Assembly: GCA_050180485.1 (NCBI GenBank) | Contig: JBFXED010000010.1 | Span: 38,541-102,540, forward strand | Length of the DNA: 64,000 nt | Source of the DNA: CADEGL01 sp050180485 | GTDB taxonomy: Bacteria; Pseudomonadota; Alphaproteobacteria; CADEGL01 | Direction of reading: 5' to 3' | In this document: positions 25,277-32,424 of the stretch, piece after piece | Layout of the letters: each line of letters starts with the position of its first letter | Numbering within the stretch: the stretch's first letter is position 1 | The notes under the pieces: model-generated | The model's input: only the letters and a program-made list of their open reading frames with translations | Databases searched by the model: none | Told to the model about the DNA's origin: nothing | Made by a program: the position numbers and the translations under genes

Positions 25277-25398
25277 CGGCTGGCATTTCGGCGCGGGCTT
25301 GATCCCCCCTATCGTTTGTGGAAGCGTGAAAAAAGCGCGCGCTCGTTGGCGAATCGGCGGCGGGCGGATAGGAGACGCACGGCCGGGGGTGTGCGGAT
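25277..25398. other. Gap between cyclase and Slam-like gene
   Basis: 122 bases with no ORF. No TGTGA-N6-TCACA site was found here. A promoter is possible but none is obvious. Confidence 0.3.
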
Positions 25399-26850
25399 AT
25401 GGGGGGGACGTCGAGCCTTCGCCGTATTGGGCGAGGGTGCGCGCTGTTGTTCTTCTTCGTCATCGCCCAATGGCAATGGCCGGCATCCGCGCGCGCGCAA
25501 ACGTCGGGACCGCAAAACGAGCCCGCGCGCGTGGATTTCGATACCAAGACCAAAATGGAAGCGGAAAAAACAGCTGAGCAAGCGATCGATCGCGAACAGA
25601 TCGAAGGCAAGGATGTGACCTTCGAACAGGTCCTCGCCGACCCCGATAACATAGAGTTGAACTATCGCTACGCGGAAACGCAGATACGGAAAGGCGATGT
25701 GCGCGGGGCGAGCGCGACCCTCGAGCGCATTCTGCTGATCGATCCCAACCTTCCACGGGTACGGCTCCTTTACGCGATCGTTCAGTATCGGCTCGAAAAT
25801 CTGGCGGAGGCCGAGAAGGAGCTGGAATCCGTGCGGGAGCTGGAGATGCCCGATTCCCTGCGGCTGACGATCGACCAATATCTTTATCAGATCCAACAGA
25901 AGCGCAAACGGCTTCGGATGAGCGCGTATGTGAGCGTGGGCGGAGGCTACGACACGAACCGCAACGCGTCACCCAGTTCTGGGCAAGTCCTCATCCTCGA
26001 CACGCCGTTCGACGTCAGCGGTTCGGCCGCCCAAGGCGATGATTGGAACGTGCAGGGTTTGACGCGATTCGATGCCGTATACGATCTCGGGTTTCAGGCG
26101 CGCCATGAGCTCTTTGGATCGCTGACTGGCTATGCCCAGCAACAGATGCAGCTTGGTCAGTACGATATCCGCTCGGGCTCGGCGGAGTTTGGCGGAAACT
26201 ACGATCTGACTCCGACCACCATTACGCCAGTGGTCTATGACCGTCGTCTATCCCTTGCGCGTCAAAACTATCTGCACGTCATGGGGATGCGCCTGCGCGC
26301 AACCGAGCAGATCAAGTCCGGAGTGGCGGGCTATGTGGAAGGCGTCGGCGAAGACCAGAAGTACCGCAATATTTCGACCGACCAATTCGCACGGGATCGG
26401 TCGGGACCGCAGTGGGAGTTCGCGGTCGGCAGCGAGTTCGTCCTAAATCCTGAAATGCGCCTGAGCATCGAGTACCGCTACCTGCTCAAGCAGGCACGCG
26501 AGAAGTACGACGCCTATATCGAGAACGGATACTCGATCGCTCACACATGGCTTCTCGGCGGAGGGCAGTTCCTCCTCAGCACGTTCTCCTATCAGCATGA
26601 CGTGTACGATGATCCCGATCCCCTCGTCAGCCCGACCACCGAGCGCGATCAGCTGTATCGCTTCCGGCTTACATACGGTGTTCCGGTGAACGCGGTGATG
26701 GGAGGCGAGTCAACCGCAATCGGTGCCGCCCTAGCAGGCGTCAACCTGACTGGTACATTCGAGTATTTCCGGTCGGGCTCGAACATCACGAACTACACCT
26801 ACACGAACAAGAAGTATGCCCTAGCCTTCAGCAAACGATGGGAGTTCTGA
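25399..26850 (+). CDS. Slam/DUF560-type outer-membrane protein (type XI secretion-like)
   Basis: A 483-residue exported protein. The signal peptide has the core CALLFFFVIAQWQWPASARAQ. Residues about 75-165 form TPR-like helices (NIELNYRYAETQIRKGDVRG, then RVRLLYAIVQYRLENLAEAEK). After residue 175 the protein is all beta. It begins VSVGGGYDTNRNASP, matching the D-S/T-N-x-N strand that opens the Slam/DUF560 barrel, and ends in an aromatic residue (SKRWEF) as outer-membrane barrels do. Length matches Slam proteins, which move client proteins to or through the outer membrane. The likely clients are the two FecR proteins just downstream; the first starts one base after this stop. Alternative: a generic TPR-barrel porin. 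Confidence 0.72.
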   Translation: MGGTSSLRRIGRGCALLFFFVIAQWQWPASARAQTSGPQNEPARVDFDTKTKMEAEKTAEQAIDREQIEGKDVTFEQVLADPDNIELNYRYAETQIRKGDVRGASATLERILLIDPNLPRVRLLYAIVQYRLENLAEAEKELESVRELEMPDSLRLTIDQYLYQIQQKRKRLRMSAYVSVGGGYDTNRNASPSSGQVLILDTPFDVSGSAAQGDDWNVQGLTRFDAVYDLGFQARHELFGSLTGYAQQQMQLGQYDIRSGSAEFGGNYDLTPTTITPVVYDRRLSLARQNYLHVMGMRLRATEQIKSGVAGYVEGVGEDQKYRNISTDQFARDRSGPQWEFAVGSEFVLNPEMRLSIEYRYLLKQAREKYDAYIENGYSIAHTWLLGGGQFLLSTFSYQHDVYDDPDPLVSPTTERDQLYRFRLTYGVPVNAVMGGESTAIGAALAGVNLTGTFEYFRSGSNITNYTYTNKKYALAFSKRWEF

Positions 26851-26851
26851 G

Positions 26852-28321
26852 ATGCGCGGTCGACGATCGGGCGTTCCGAGGCGGGAAGGCGGGCTCTGGA
26901 CCTTGCGAGCGGCATTGACGCTTGCCGCTTTCTATATCGGCGTTTCTCAAACCGCCGCCATGGATCTCGCGCAGACCCAGGCGCCGACAATGGTCAAGGC
27001 GGGCATCGCGGCCGCCGTGCGCGGGTCGGTCCAGCAGATCAGCCGCGGCGAACCCGTTGGGCGCGCCGTGCAGAGCGGCGACGCAATCTTCCTGGGCGAT
27101 GAGATCAAGACCGGACCCTCCGCAGGGCTGCAGGTCGTTCTCATGGACGAAACCATCTTCACCATCGGTCCCAACGCATCCTTGGCCGTCGACCAGTTCG
27201 TCTACGATCCGTCGAACAGTAAGGGCAAGATCGCGGCCCGCATCGTGACCGGCGGTTTCCGATTCGTTTCGGGGCGGGTCGCGCGCAACGATCCCCGCGA
27301 CATGACGATCGGCCTTCCCAGCGGCACTATCGGCATCCGCGGCACGAGCGTGGAAGGCGTGACGGATGGCGACAGCACGTTGGTCGTGCTGCGCGGGCCG
27401 GGGCCGGCCAACAATGCCGGGGAAAGAGAGGGACGTATCGTCGTCGGCAACGCGGCGGGCGAGGTGCTGATCACCCGGCCCGGATTCGCGACCACCTTCA
27501 CTGCATCAACGCCGCCGAGCGAACCCCAGCGCCTCACGGCGGAACAGCAATCTCGAATCCGCGGCGCCTTCACGCCAAGCATAGGCCCTTCTGTCGGCAC
27601 AGGCGGCGCGTCTGGCACCGGAGGCGGCCCGGCCCAACAGGATTCCCAAACGCCGCGTGGCGAAGGACAGTCGACCGGGTCAGGTCAGGGGAGCTCGAAA
27701 GGCGATGGATTGCCGTCAGGCCCGGATGGGGTCGCGCAACCCATCGGTCAGGGCCCATCCCCCGTCCAGCAAGCAGGCCAGGGTGCCGCCGGAGCGCTGG
27801 GGCCCTTGGCCAGCTTCAACAGCATCCAACCGATCATCCAGAACGCCAATCAAGCCGTTGTCCAGGCGGCGCAGGATTCCGATATCGCGGTCAACCAGAT
27901 CACGACTTTCGCGCAATTGCGCACACTCACGGGCACGGCGACGATGAGCGCGAGCAACATCGCGCTGGACGCAATTAAAGGGGTCGGCGGCGGGACGTAC
28001 AACATCTCCATGATGTTCAACTTCAGCGCACGCACCTTGGATGTGACCCTGAACGGCAACTACAACCTCGGCGGAGTGCCCGGCACGCTGACGTCCCCGA
28101 CGCTTGAGAGCTACGCGAACAAGAACGGCCCCGCGGATGGAATCATCAATCCCTACCTTTCTCCACAAGGCTTCAAGATCGAACTGGCTCTACAAGCACG
28201 CAACAACACCACGACCGGCCGGATCGCTGATGTCATCAATCATACGGTCACGGTTTCGGATGCTACCAACACCAATGTCATCCAGACCCATGGCGGTGTC
28301 GTGGGCTTGAAGCGGCCTTAG
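26852..28321 (+). CDS. Secreted FecR-domain protein 1, candidate Slam client
   Basis: 489 residues. The Sec signal has the core AALTLAAFYIGVSQTAA and no lipobox Cys. A FecR domain covers about 50-170 (GDAIFLGDEIKTGPSAGLQV, VASGRVAR-type strand, LPSGTIGIRGTSVEG). A Gly/Ser/Gln-rich linker (about 235-325) follows. The C-terminal domain (about 345-489) is rich in beta and Asn, with TFAQLRTLTGTATMSA, FNFSARTLDVTLNGNYNLGG and SPQGFKIEL. The GTATMSA and FNFSARTLD pattern recalls the small barrel of TbpB-type Slam clients; that link is inference. The start is one base after the Slam-like stop, implying coupled translation. Confidence 0.82.
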   Translation: MRGRRSGVPRREGGLWTLRAALTLAAFYIGVSQTAAMDLAQTQAPTMVKAGIAAAVRGSVQQISRGEPVGRAVQSGDAIFLGDEIKTGPSAGLQVVLMDETIFTIGPNASLAVDQFVYDPSNSKGKIAARIVTGGFRFVSGRVARNDPRDMTIGLPSGTIGIRGTSVEGVTDGDSTLVVLRGPGPANNAGEREGRIVVGNAAGEVLITRPGFATTFTASTPPSEPQRLTAEQQSRIRGAFTPSIGPSVGTGGASGTGGGPAQQDSQTPRGEGQSTGSGQGSSKGDGLPSGPDGVAQPIGQGPSPVQQAGQGAAGALGPLASFNSIQPIIQNANQAVVQAAQDSDIAVNQITTFAQLRTLTGTATMSASNIALDAIKGVGGGTYNISMMFNFSARTLDVTLNGNYNLGGVPGTLTSPTLESYANKNGPADGIINPYLSPQGFKIELALQARNNTTTGRIADVINHTVTVSDATNTNVIQTHGGVVGLKRP

Positions 28322-28337
28322 ACCAGTGGCCTGAGCC

Positions 28338-28353
28338 TGTGATCCAGGTCACA
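28338..28353. promoter_or_regulatory. Crp-type operator, distal (TGTGA-N6-TCACA)
   Basis: TGTGATCCAGGTCACA is a perfect CRP-consensus palindrome with N6 spacing, in the 116-base gap before the second FecR gene. Its centre is 23 bp upstream of the proximal site's centre, putting both on nearly the same face of the helix. Confidence 0.82.
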
Positions 28354-28360
28354 GGAGGCT

Positions 28361-28376
28361 TGTGACTTTCATCACA
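28361..28376. promoter_or_regulatory. Crp-type operator, proximal (TGTGA-N6-TCACA)
   Basis: TGTGACTTTCATCACA is a second perfect half-site pair. Its centre (28368.5) is 41.5 bases before 28410, the start point predicted from the -10-like AATACT at 28398-28403. That is the class II activator position. The Crp-type regulator encoded at 29994-30692 has the matching recognition helix. Confidence 0.82.
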
Positions 28377-28397
28377 GCGCGTGCCGCGGCGCCGGCG

Positions 28398-28410
28398 AAT
28401 ACTGCATTCG
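28398..28410 (+). promoter_or_regulatory. Predicted Crp-dependent promoter for the second FecR gene
   Basis: AATACT (28398-28403) matches TATAAT at four of six positions, including A2 and T6. It lies exactly at -12 to -7 if the proximal Crp site acts at -41.5. No good -35 is present, as expected for an activator-dependent promoter. Predicted +1 is 28410. Confidence 0.5.
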
Positions 28411-28437
28411 TACTCCTTTTGGGGACGGAGGCGTTTC

Positions 28438-29718
28438 GTGCGGATTTCGAGTTTCGTCGCGATTATGACGGCGGTCGTTTTCGCCGCTTCCCATGCCCAG
28501 GCCCAAAGCGCCAAGGCAGGCGTGGCCGCCGCCGTTCGGGGCAAGGTCGAACGCGCAGCGCTATCCACCGGCGCTCCCGTGGGCGTGGAGGTGAGCAGCG
28601 GCGACTCCATCCTGCTCGGCGACCGCATCTCGACAGGCCCAGGCGCTGGACTGCAGATCATCTTGATGGACGAAACCATCTTCACCATTGGGCCCGACTC
28701 TGCCCTGGTAATCGATGAATTCGTCTACGATCCAAAGACAAAGGACGGCAAGGTCACGGCGCGCGTTGTGGCGGGCGCTTTTCGCTTCGTGTCCGGTCGC
28801 GTCGCGCGGAACAATCCCAGCGATATGACGGTCAAGCTACCTGCGGGTGTGATCGGGATTCGTGGCACGAGTGTCGAGGGCGTGGTCGATGGTGATTATG
28901 CTCTCGTGGTGTTGCGCGGTCCGGGCGCGGACAACAACGCCGCAGAACGGCCGGGCCGAATTGTGGTATCCAACGAAGCGGGCGAGGTCTTGATCACTCG
29001 GCCGGGTTTCGCGACGGTGATGACTGCGGGTGCGCCACCGACGGAACCCACGCGCCTCTCCGCCGAACAAAGCGCCCGGGTTTCCTCGGCACTGACCGCG
29101 ACCACCTCGCGTTCCGCCGATGAAGGCGCTTCTATGGATGGTGGGAAGAGCGGGTCGGTCGTTGACCAGTCCGGTCAAGCGCGTGCGAGCGCCTTGCGGC
29201 CTTTGGCGACCGCAGTTGTGGCCACGCAGACCGCTCAAACTCTGACGGACGCCTCTATCCAGGCCGCCCAGGACTCCGAGATTCAGATCAATAGAATCAC
29301 GACCTTCGCCCAGCTTCGCACCCTGACCGGGACCGCGACGATGAGCGCGGCCGGTCTCCAGCTCGACCCGATCAAGGGAACGGGCGGCGGCTCGTACAAC
29401 ATTTCTCTAGCCTTCAATTTCAGCGCGCGGACGTTGGACGTGACAATGAACGGCAACTACAACCTTGGCGGCGTCCCGGGCACGCTGACGTCACCAACGC
29501 TTGAGAGCTATGCGAACAAGAGCGGTCCCGCAGATGGGATCATCAACCCGTATCTTTCTCCCCAGGGCTTCAAGATCGAGCTGGCGCTGGCTGCGAAGAA
29601 CAACATCACGACAGGCCGAATCGCCGATGTGGTTGAACATACGGTGACGGTCTCCGACGCGAATAACGCCAACGTCATCCAGACGCGCGGCGGCAAGGTC
29701 GCCCTGAACCGTCCGTAA
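28438..29718 (+). CDS. Secreted FecR-domain protein 2, candidate Slam client
   Basis: 426 residues from GTG 28438, chosen because GGAGG sits six bases upstream and a clean signal peptide follows (VAIMTAVVFAASHAQAQ). The upstream GTG 28381 would place coding sequence over the promoter. It is a close paralogue of the previous gene. The FecR domain (about 25-145) has GDSILLGDRISTGPGAGLQI and LPAGVIGIRGTSVEG. The linker is shorter (about 205-265). The C-terminal domain is almost identical, e.g. FNFSARTLDVTMNGNYNLGG and NPYLSPQGFKIELAL. Unlike paralogue 1 it has its own Crp-site promoter. Tandem duplication is likely. Confidence 0.82.
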   Translation: MRISSFVAIMTAVVFAASHAQAQSAKAGVAAAVRGKVERAALSTGAPVGVEVSSGDSILLGDRISTGPGAGLQIILMDETIFTIGPDSALVIDEFVYDPKTKDGKVTARVVAGAFRFVSGRVARNNPSDMTVKLPAGVIGIRGTSVEGVVDGDYALVVLRGPGADNNAAERPGRIVVSNEAGEVLITRPGFATVMTAGAPPTEPTRLSAEQSARVSSALTATTSRSADEGASMDGGKSGSVVDQSGQARASALRPLATAVVATQTAQTLTDASIQAAQDSEIQINRITTFAQLRTLTGTATMSAAGLQLDPIKGTGGGSYNISLAFNFSARTLDVTMNGNYNLGGVPGTLTSPTLESYANKSGPADGIINPYLSPQGFKIELALAAKNNITTGRIADVVEHTVTVSDANNANVIQTRGGKVALNRP

Positions 29719-29793
29719 GCCTTCCACACACGGGCCACTCTGTCCGCCTGCCTTCGCGCGGACGGATTTTGATTCCGTGTTCACGCGCACGGC

Positions 29794-29824
29794 AAAAAAA
29801 GAGGCCGGACAAAGTCCGGCCTCT
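29794..29824 (-). terminator. Strong intrinsic terminator, minus strand
   Basis: A perfect 11-pair stem, AGAGGCCGGAC (29800-29810) and GTCCGGCCTCT (29814-29824), has a three-base loop. On the minus strand it is followed by a run of seven T. On the plus strand no T-run follows, so it serves a minus-strand transcript: either the candidate sRNA or a long 3' UTR of the Crp gene. Confidence 0.88.
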
Positions 29825-29916
29825 AGCGGGGGAATGCGTCTTGGAGAGGAGGCTCTCGGGGGAGGTTCAGGCCCGCCGGTCGCCGCGAACAGCCCGTGTC
29901 AGAAGGCATGTTCGAT
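29794..29916 (-). ncRNA. Candidate Crp-activated small RNA with anti-SD (CCUCC) motifs
   Basis: The predicted transcript is about 120 nt, from about 29916 to the terminator. Evidence: (1) a Crp-like palindrome centred at 29957.5, which is -41.5; (2) TATCGT at 29928-29923, exactly -12 to -7; (3) a strong terminator; (4) the RNA carries CCUCCCCC and CCUCCUCUCC, the second within a GAGAG/CUCUC stem. C-rich anti-Shine-Dalgarno loops of this kind are known from alphaproteobacterial trans-acting sRNAs (the CCUCCUCCC type). No ORF on either strand is convincing here. It could instead be the 3' UTR of the Crp gene. Confidence 0.5.
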
Positions 29917-29949
29917 AAAAATACGATAAGGGCAGGGGATATCCTGCGC

Positions 29950-29965
29950 AGTGACGCACGTCACT
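29950..29965. promoter_or_regulatory. Crp-like palindrome AGTGA-N6-TCACT
   Basis: AGTGACGCACGTCACT is a perfect 16-base palindrome that keeps the GTGA/TCAC core and N6 spacing of Crp sites. It lies 28 bases beyond the 3' end of the Crp-type gene. With the minus-strand TATCGT at 29928-29923 it sits at the class II distance (-41.5) from a predicted start at 29916. Confidence 0.68.
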
Positions 29966-29993
29966 GATTTAACTAGCTGAAAATAATGGATAA

Positions 29994-30692
29994 TTATCCG
30001 CCGCGGAAATCTTCCACCATGTCCGCCAGGCGCTCCATGTCACTGACCACGAGGGCGCTGCGCTCGCGCCGCACCAGGCCCGAATGCTGCAGTTCGCCCA
30101 GCACGCGCGCCACGGTCTCGCGCGTGGTGCTGACGCGGCTGGCGATGTCGGAATGGGTGGGGATCGGTTTGATCGCCGCGCGCTGGGATTCGGCGCCACT
30201 GGCTTCGCGCGCCAGGCGAAGAAGCTCGGCGTAAACGCGGTTGTGGGCGCCGAGCGTGCTGAGATCCATGATCCGCTCGGTCGAGGCGCGGACAATGTGG
30301 GCCAAACGCTTCAAGAGGGCCGTGGCGACGCGTGGATGCTTGACCACCAGGTCCATGAACGGGCCGGAGGCCAGCGAGGCGACCGTCGTGCCTTCGACCG
30401 CGACCACGCTGGCCGAGCGCGGTTCGCCGTCGATGGCGCCCAGTTCGCCGAAATAGCCCCCCGCGTCGATGTCGTCGAAGCTGACCTCGCGGCCGGAGGC
30501 CGAGAAATTCACGATCCGGACGCGCCCGCTGACGACGAAGTAGATGTCGCGGGATTCTGTTTGACGGTCGAAGATCTGTTCGTCGGCGGGATAGTCGCGC
30601 CAGGCGCAGGCCTTCTCGACCGCGCGGATCTCTGCTGGCGCCAGCCCCTTGAGAAGCTGGATTCCGTCGAGCGTTGCCTTCTTGTCGGCCAT
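29994..30692 (-). CDS. Crp/Fnr family transcription regulator, cAMP-type
   Basis: 232 residues. The cyclic-nucleotide domain (about 10-125) has an intact phosphate-binding cassette FGELGAIDGEPRSA (residues 81-94), as in cAMP binders. A dimer helix follows at about 125-150, then a winged HTH at about 175-225. The recognition helix TTRETVARVL keeps R191, E192 and R196, aligning with R180, E181 and R185 of E. coli CRP, which read TGTGA. It lacks the FNR cysteine cluster. GGGGGAGAC precedes ATG 30692. Sites matching this specificity lie at 28338, 28361 and 29950, and a cAMP-forming cyclase lies 5 kb away. Confidence 0.92.
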   Translation of the reverse strand: MADKKATLDGIQLLKGLAPAEIRAVEKACAWRDYPADEQIFDRQTESRDIYFVVSGRVRIVNFSASGREVSFDDIDAGGYFGELGAIDGEPRSASVVAVEGTTVASLASGPFMDLVVKHPRVATALLKRLAHIVRASTERIMDLSTLGAHNRVYAELLRLAREASGAESQRAAIKPIPTHSDIASRVSTTRETVARVLGELQHSGLVRRERSALVVSDMERLADMVEDFRGG

Positions 30693-30850
30693 GTCTCCCC
30701 CGTTTGGGGCATGTTACCGACGGCGGCTGGAGGGGGCGAGAGGATTGCCGCAGCGCCCACAGAAAGTCACGCTTACCCATGGACCCTGCGAGGCTTGAAG
30801 GGGTTTAAAGCTTGCTTGTCCCCACATTCCGCATGGGTTACATTGCACCG

Positions 30851-30867
30851 CGCAAAAATCTTTTGCG
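30851..30867. promoter_or_regulatory. Inverted repeat CGCAAAA-ATC-TTTTGCG upstream of phaJ-like gene
   Basis: A perfect seven-base inverted repeat with a three-base spacer. It is embedded in a TGC/GCA-rich stretch (30843-30873) and ends 26 bases before the hydratase start. GCA/TGC-rich sites upstream of polyhydroxyalkanoate genes are the type bound by PhaR repressors in Alphaproteobacteria. That link is inference. Confidence 0.45.
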
Positions 30868-30893
30868 GCGCAACAACATCGAAGGACGAACGA

Positions 30894-31379
30894 ATGTCGC
30901 CAGACGCCTCGGGACACCGCCAGACGCCCCCCATGGAGCGTTACCACGGTTATTTCATCGAGGATCTGGCGGTCGGCCAAAGTGCCTTTTTCGGCAAGAC
31001 CGTGACCGATGCCGACATCGTCCTGTTCTCCGGCGTGTCCGGCGACACCAACCCCCTTCACCTCAACAAGGACTTCGCGGCCAGCACGCGCTTCGGCGGC
31101 CCGATCGTCCACGGCATGCTCACGGCCAGCCTGATCTCGACGGTGGTGGGCACGCGCCTGCCCGGTCCGGGCTGCGTCTATGTCAGCCAGTCGCTCAAAT
31201 TCCGCGCGCCTGTGCGCGTCGGCGACACGGTTCAGGTGCGCGCCACGGTAAAGGAAATCATTGCCGCCAAGGGGCGCGTCATTCTGGAGACGGTGTGCTC
31301 GGTCGGCGACACGGTGGTGCTCGAAGGCGAGGCCCATGTCCTCGTCGGCACGCGCGCCCAGGCTGACGCGGCGGACTGA
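30894..31379 (+). CDS. MaoC-type (R)-specific enoyl-CoA hydratase, PhaJ-like
   Basis: A 161-residue single hot-dog domain. The catalytic block FSGVSGDTNPLHLN (Asp and His) is at about residue 47, followed by GGPIVHGMLTASLISTVVGTRLPGPGCVY, the stretch most like PhaJ, and then FRAPVRVGDTV. Such enzymes turn trans-2-enoyl-CoA into (R)-3-hydroxyacyl-CoA for polyhydroxyalkanoate or lipid synthesis. The start at 30894 has AAGGACG upstream; ATG 30933 is also possible. It is divergent from the Crp gene over a 201-base gap. Confidence 0.85.
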   Translation: MSPDASGHRQTPPMERYHGYFIEDLAVGQSAFFGKTVTDADIVLFSGVSGDTNPLHLNKDFAASTRFGGPIVHGMLTASLISTVVGTRLPGPGCVYVSQSLKFRAPVRVGDTVQVRATVKEIIAAKGRVILETVCSVGDTVVLEGEAHVLVGTRAQADAAD

Positions 31380-31453
31380 CCTCTCTCTTAATTTCTCCAA
31401 TCACGGCTTGCGCGCCGCCGCGCGGTCGCTAACCTTGGCCCAGGGCCACGGCG

Positions 31454-32422
31454 ATGCGCATTTTCCGTCATTACACTGACCTGCCGGCCGATGCGCGCGC
31501 CACCGTGGCGGCGTTCGGCAATTTCGACGGCGTCCATCTGGGTCATCGCGCGGTGATCGAGACCGCCGCGCGCCGCGCGGCCGAGATGGGCCGTCCGTTG
31601 GCCGTCTTGACCCTGGAGCCGCACCCGCGCGCTTATTTCCGGCCCGACCAGCCTCCCTTTCGGCTGACGCCGTTCCGCGCCAAGGCGCGGCTGTTGGAGG
31701 AGCTGGGCGTGGAACAGCTTTTCGTGCTGGCGTTCGACGAGACGCTGGCGGCCTTGTCGGCGGAGGATTTCATCGCCCGAGTCCTGGTCGAGGGCTTGGA
31801 CATCCGGCATGCCGTGGTTGGCTACGATTTCGCGTTCGGTCACAAGCGGCGCGGGGACGTCGAATTGCTGGGCAAGGTCGGCAAGCAATTGGGTTTCGGC
31901 ACCGAAAGCGTCGGACCGATCACGGGCAAGGATGGCGTGGTCTATTCCTCGAGCCGCATTCGCGACTTGCTGGTGCGCGGCGAGCCGCGCCAGGCGGCGG
32001 CGCTTCTCGGCCGCGAGTGGGAGATCGAGGGGCGCGTCGAGACGGGCCGAAGGCTGGGCAACACGATCGGTTTTCCGACCGCGAACCTGGCCTTGGACGC
32101 GTATCTGCGCCCGGCCTACGGCGTCTATGCCGTGCGCTGCGGGGTGGAGGAGGGCGGCGTGACGCGTTGGTTCGACGGCGCGGCGAATTTCGGCAAGCGT
32201 CCGACGGTGGACGGCCACACCGAGCTTCTGGAGGCCCATCTGTTCGATTTCACCGGCGATCTTTATGGCCGGGCGTTGCGCGTGGCGTTCGTCGAGCGTC
32301 TGCGGGCCGAGAAGAAGTTTGACGGACTCGACGCCTTGAAGGCACAAATTGCCGAAGATTGCCGTGCGGCCCGCGCCCTTTTGGCCGAGCGGCCTCGCGG
32401 GGCCGTTACGGATCGGGCTTGA
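31454..32422 (+). CDS. ribF: Bifunctional riboflavin kinase/FAD synthetase RibF
   Basis: A 322-residue protein that makes FMN then FAD from riboflavin and ATP. The N-terminal nucleotidyltransferase domain has GNFDGVHLGHRAVI (about residue 25) and YSSSRIRDLL (about 157). The C-terminal flavokinase domain has TGRRLGNTIGFPTANL and YGVYAVRC, plus LEAHLFDFTGDLYG. ileS begins two bases after its stop, the common proteobacterial order ribF-ileS-lspA. Confidence 0.96.
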   Translation: MRIFRHYTDLPADARATVAAFGNFDGVHLGHRAVIETAARRAAEMGRPLAVLTLEPHPRAYFRPDQPPFRLTPFRAKARLLEELGVEQLFVLAFDETLAALSAEDFIARVLVEGLDIRHAVVGYDFAFGHKRRGDVELLGKVGKQLGFGTESVGPITGKDGVVYSSSRIRDLLVRGEPRQAAALLGREWEIEGRVETGRRLGNTIGFPTANLALDAYLRPAYGVYAVRCGVEEGGVTRWFDGAANFGKRPTVDGHTELLEAHLFDFTGDLYGRALRVAFVERLRAEKKFDGLDALKAQIAEDCRAARALLAERPRGAVTDRA

Positions 32423-32424
32423 GC

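Noticed and set aside
28381..28437. Extended N-terminus of the second FecR protein from GTG 28381
   Set aside because: It would add an Arg-rich leader before the signal peptide and cover the predicted promoter; GTG 28438 has GGAGG at proper spacing.
29834..29929. 31-codon plus-strand ORF in the sRNA region
   Set aside because: No ribosome site at usable spacing. The AGGAGG-like plus-strand sequences lie inside it, and are better explained as CCUCC motifs of the minus-strand RNA.
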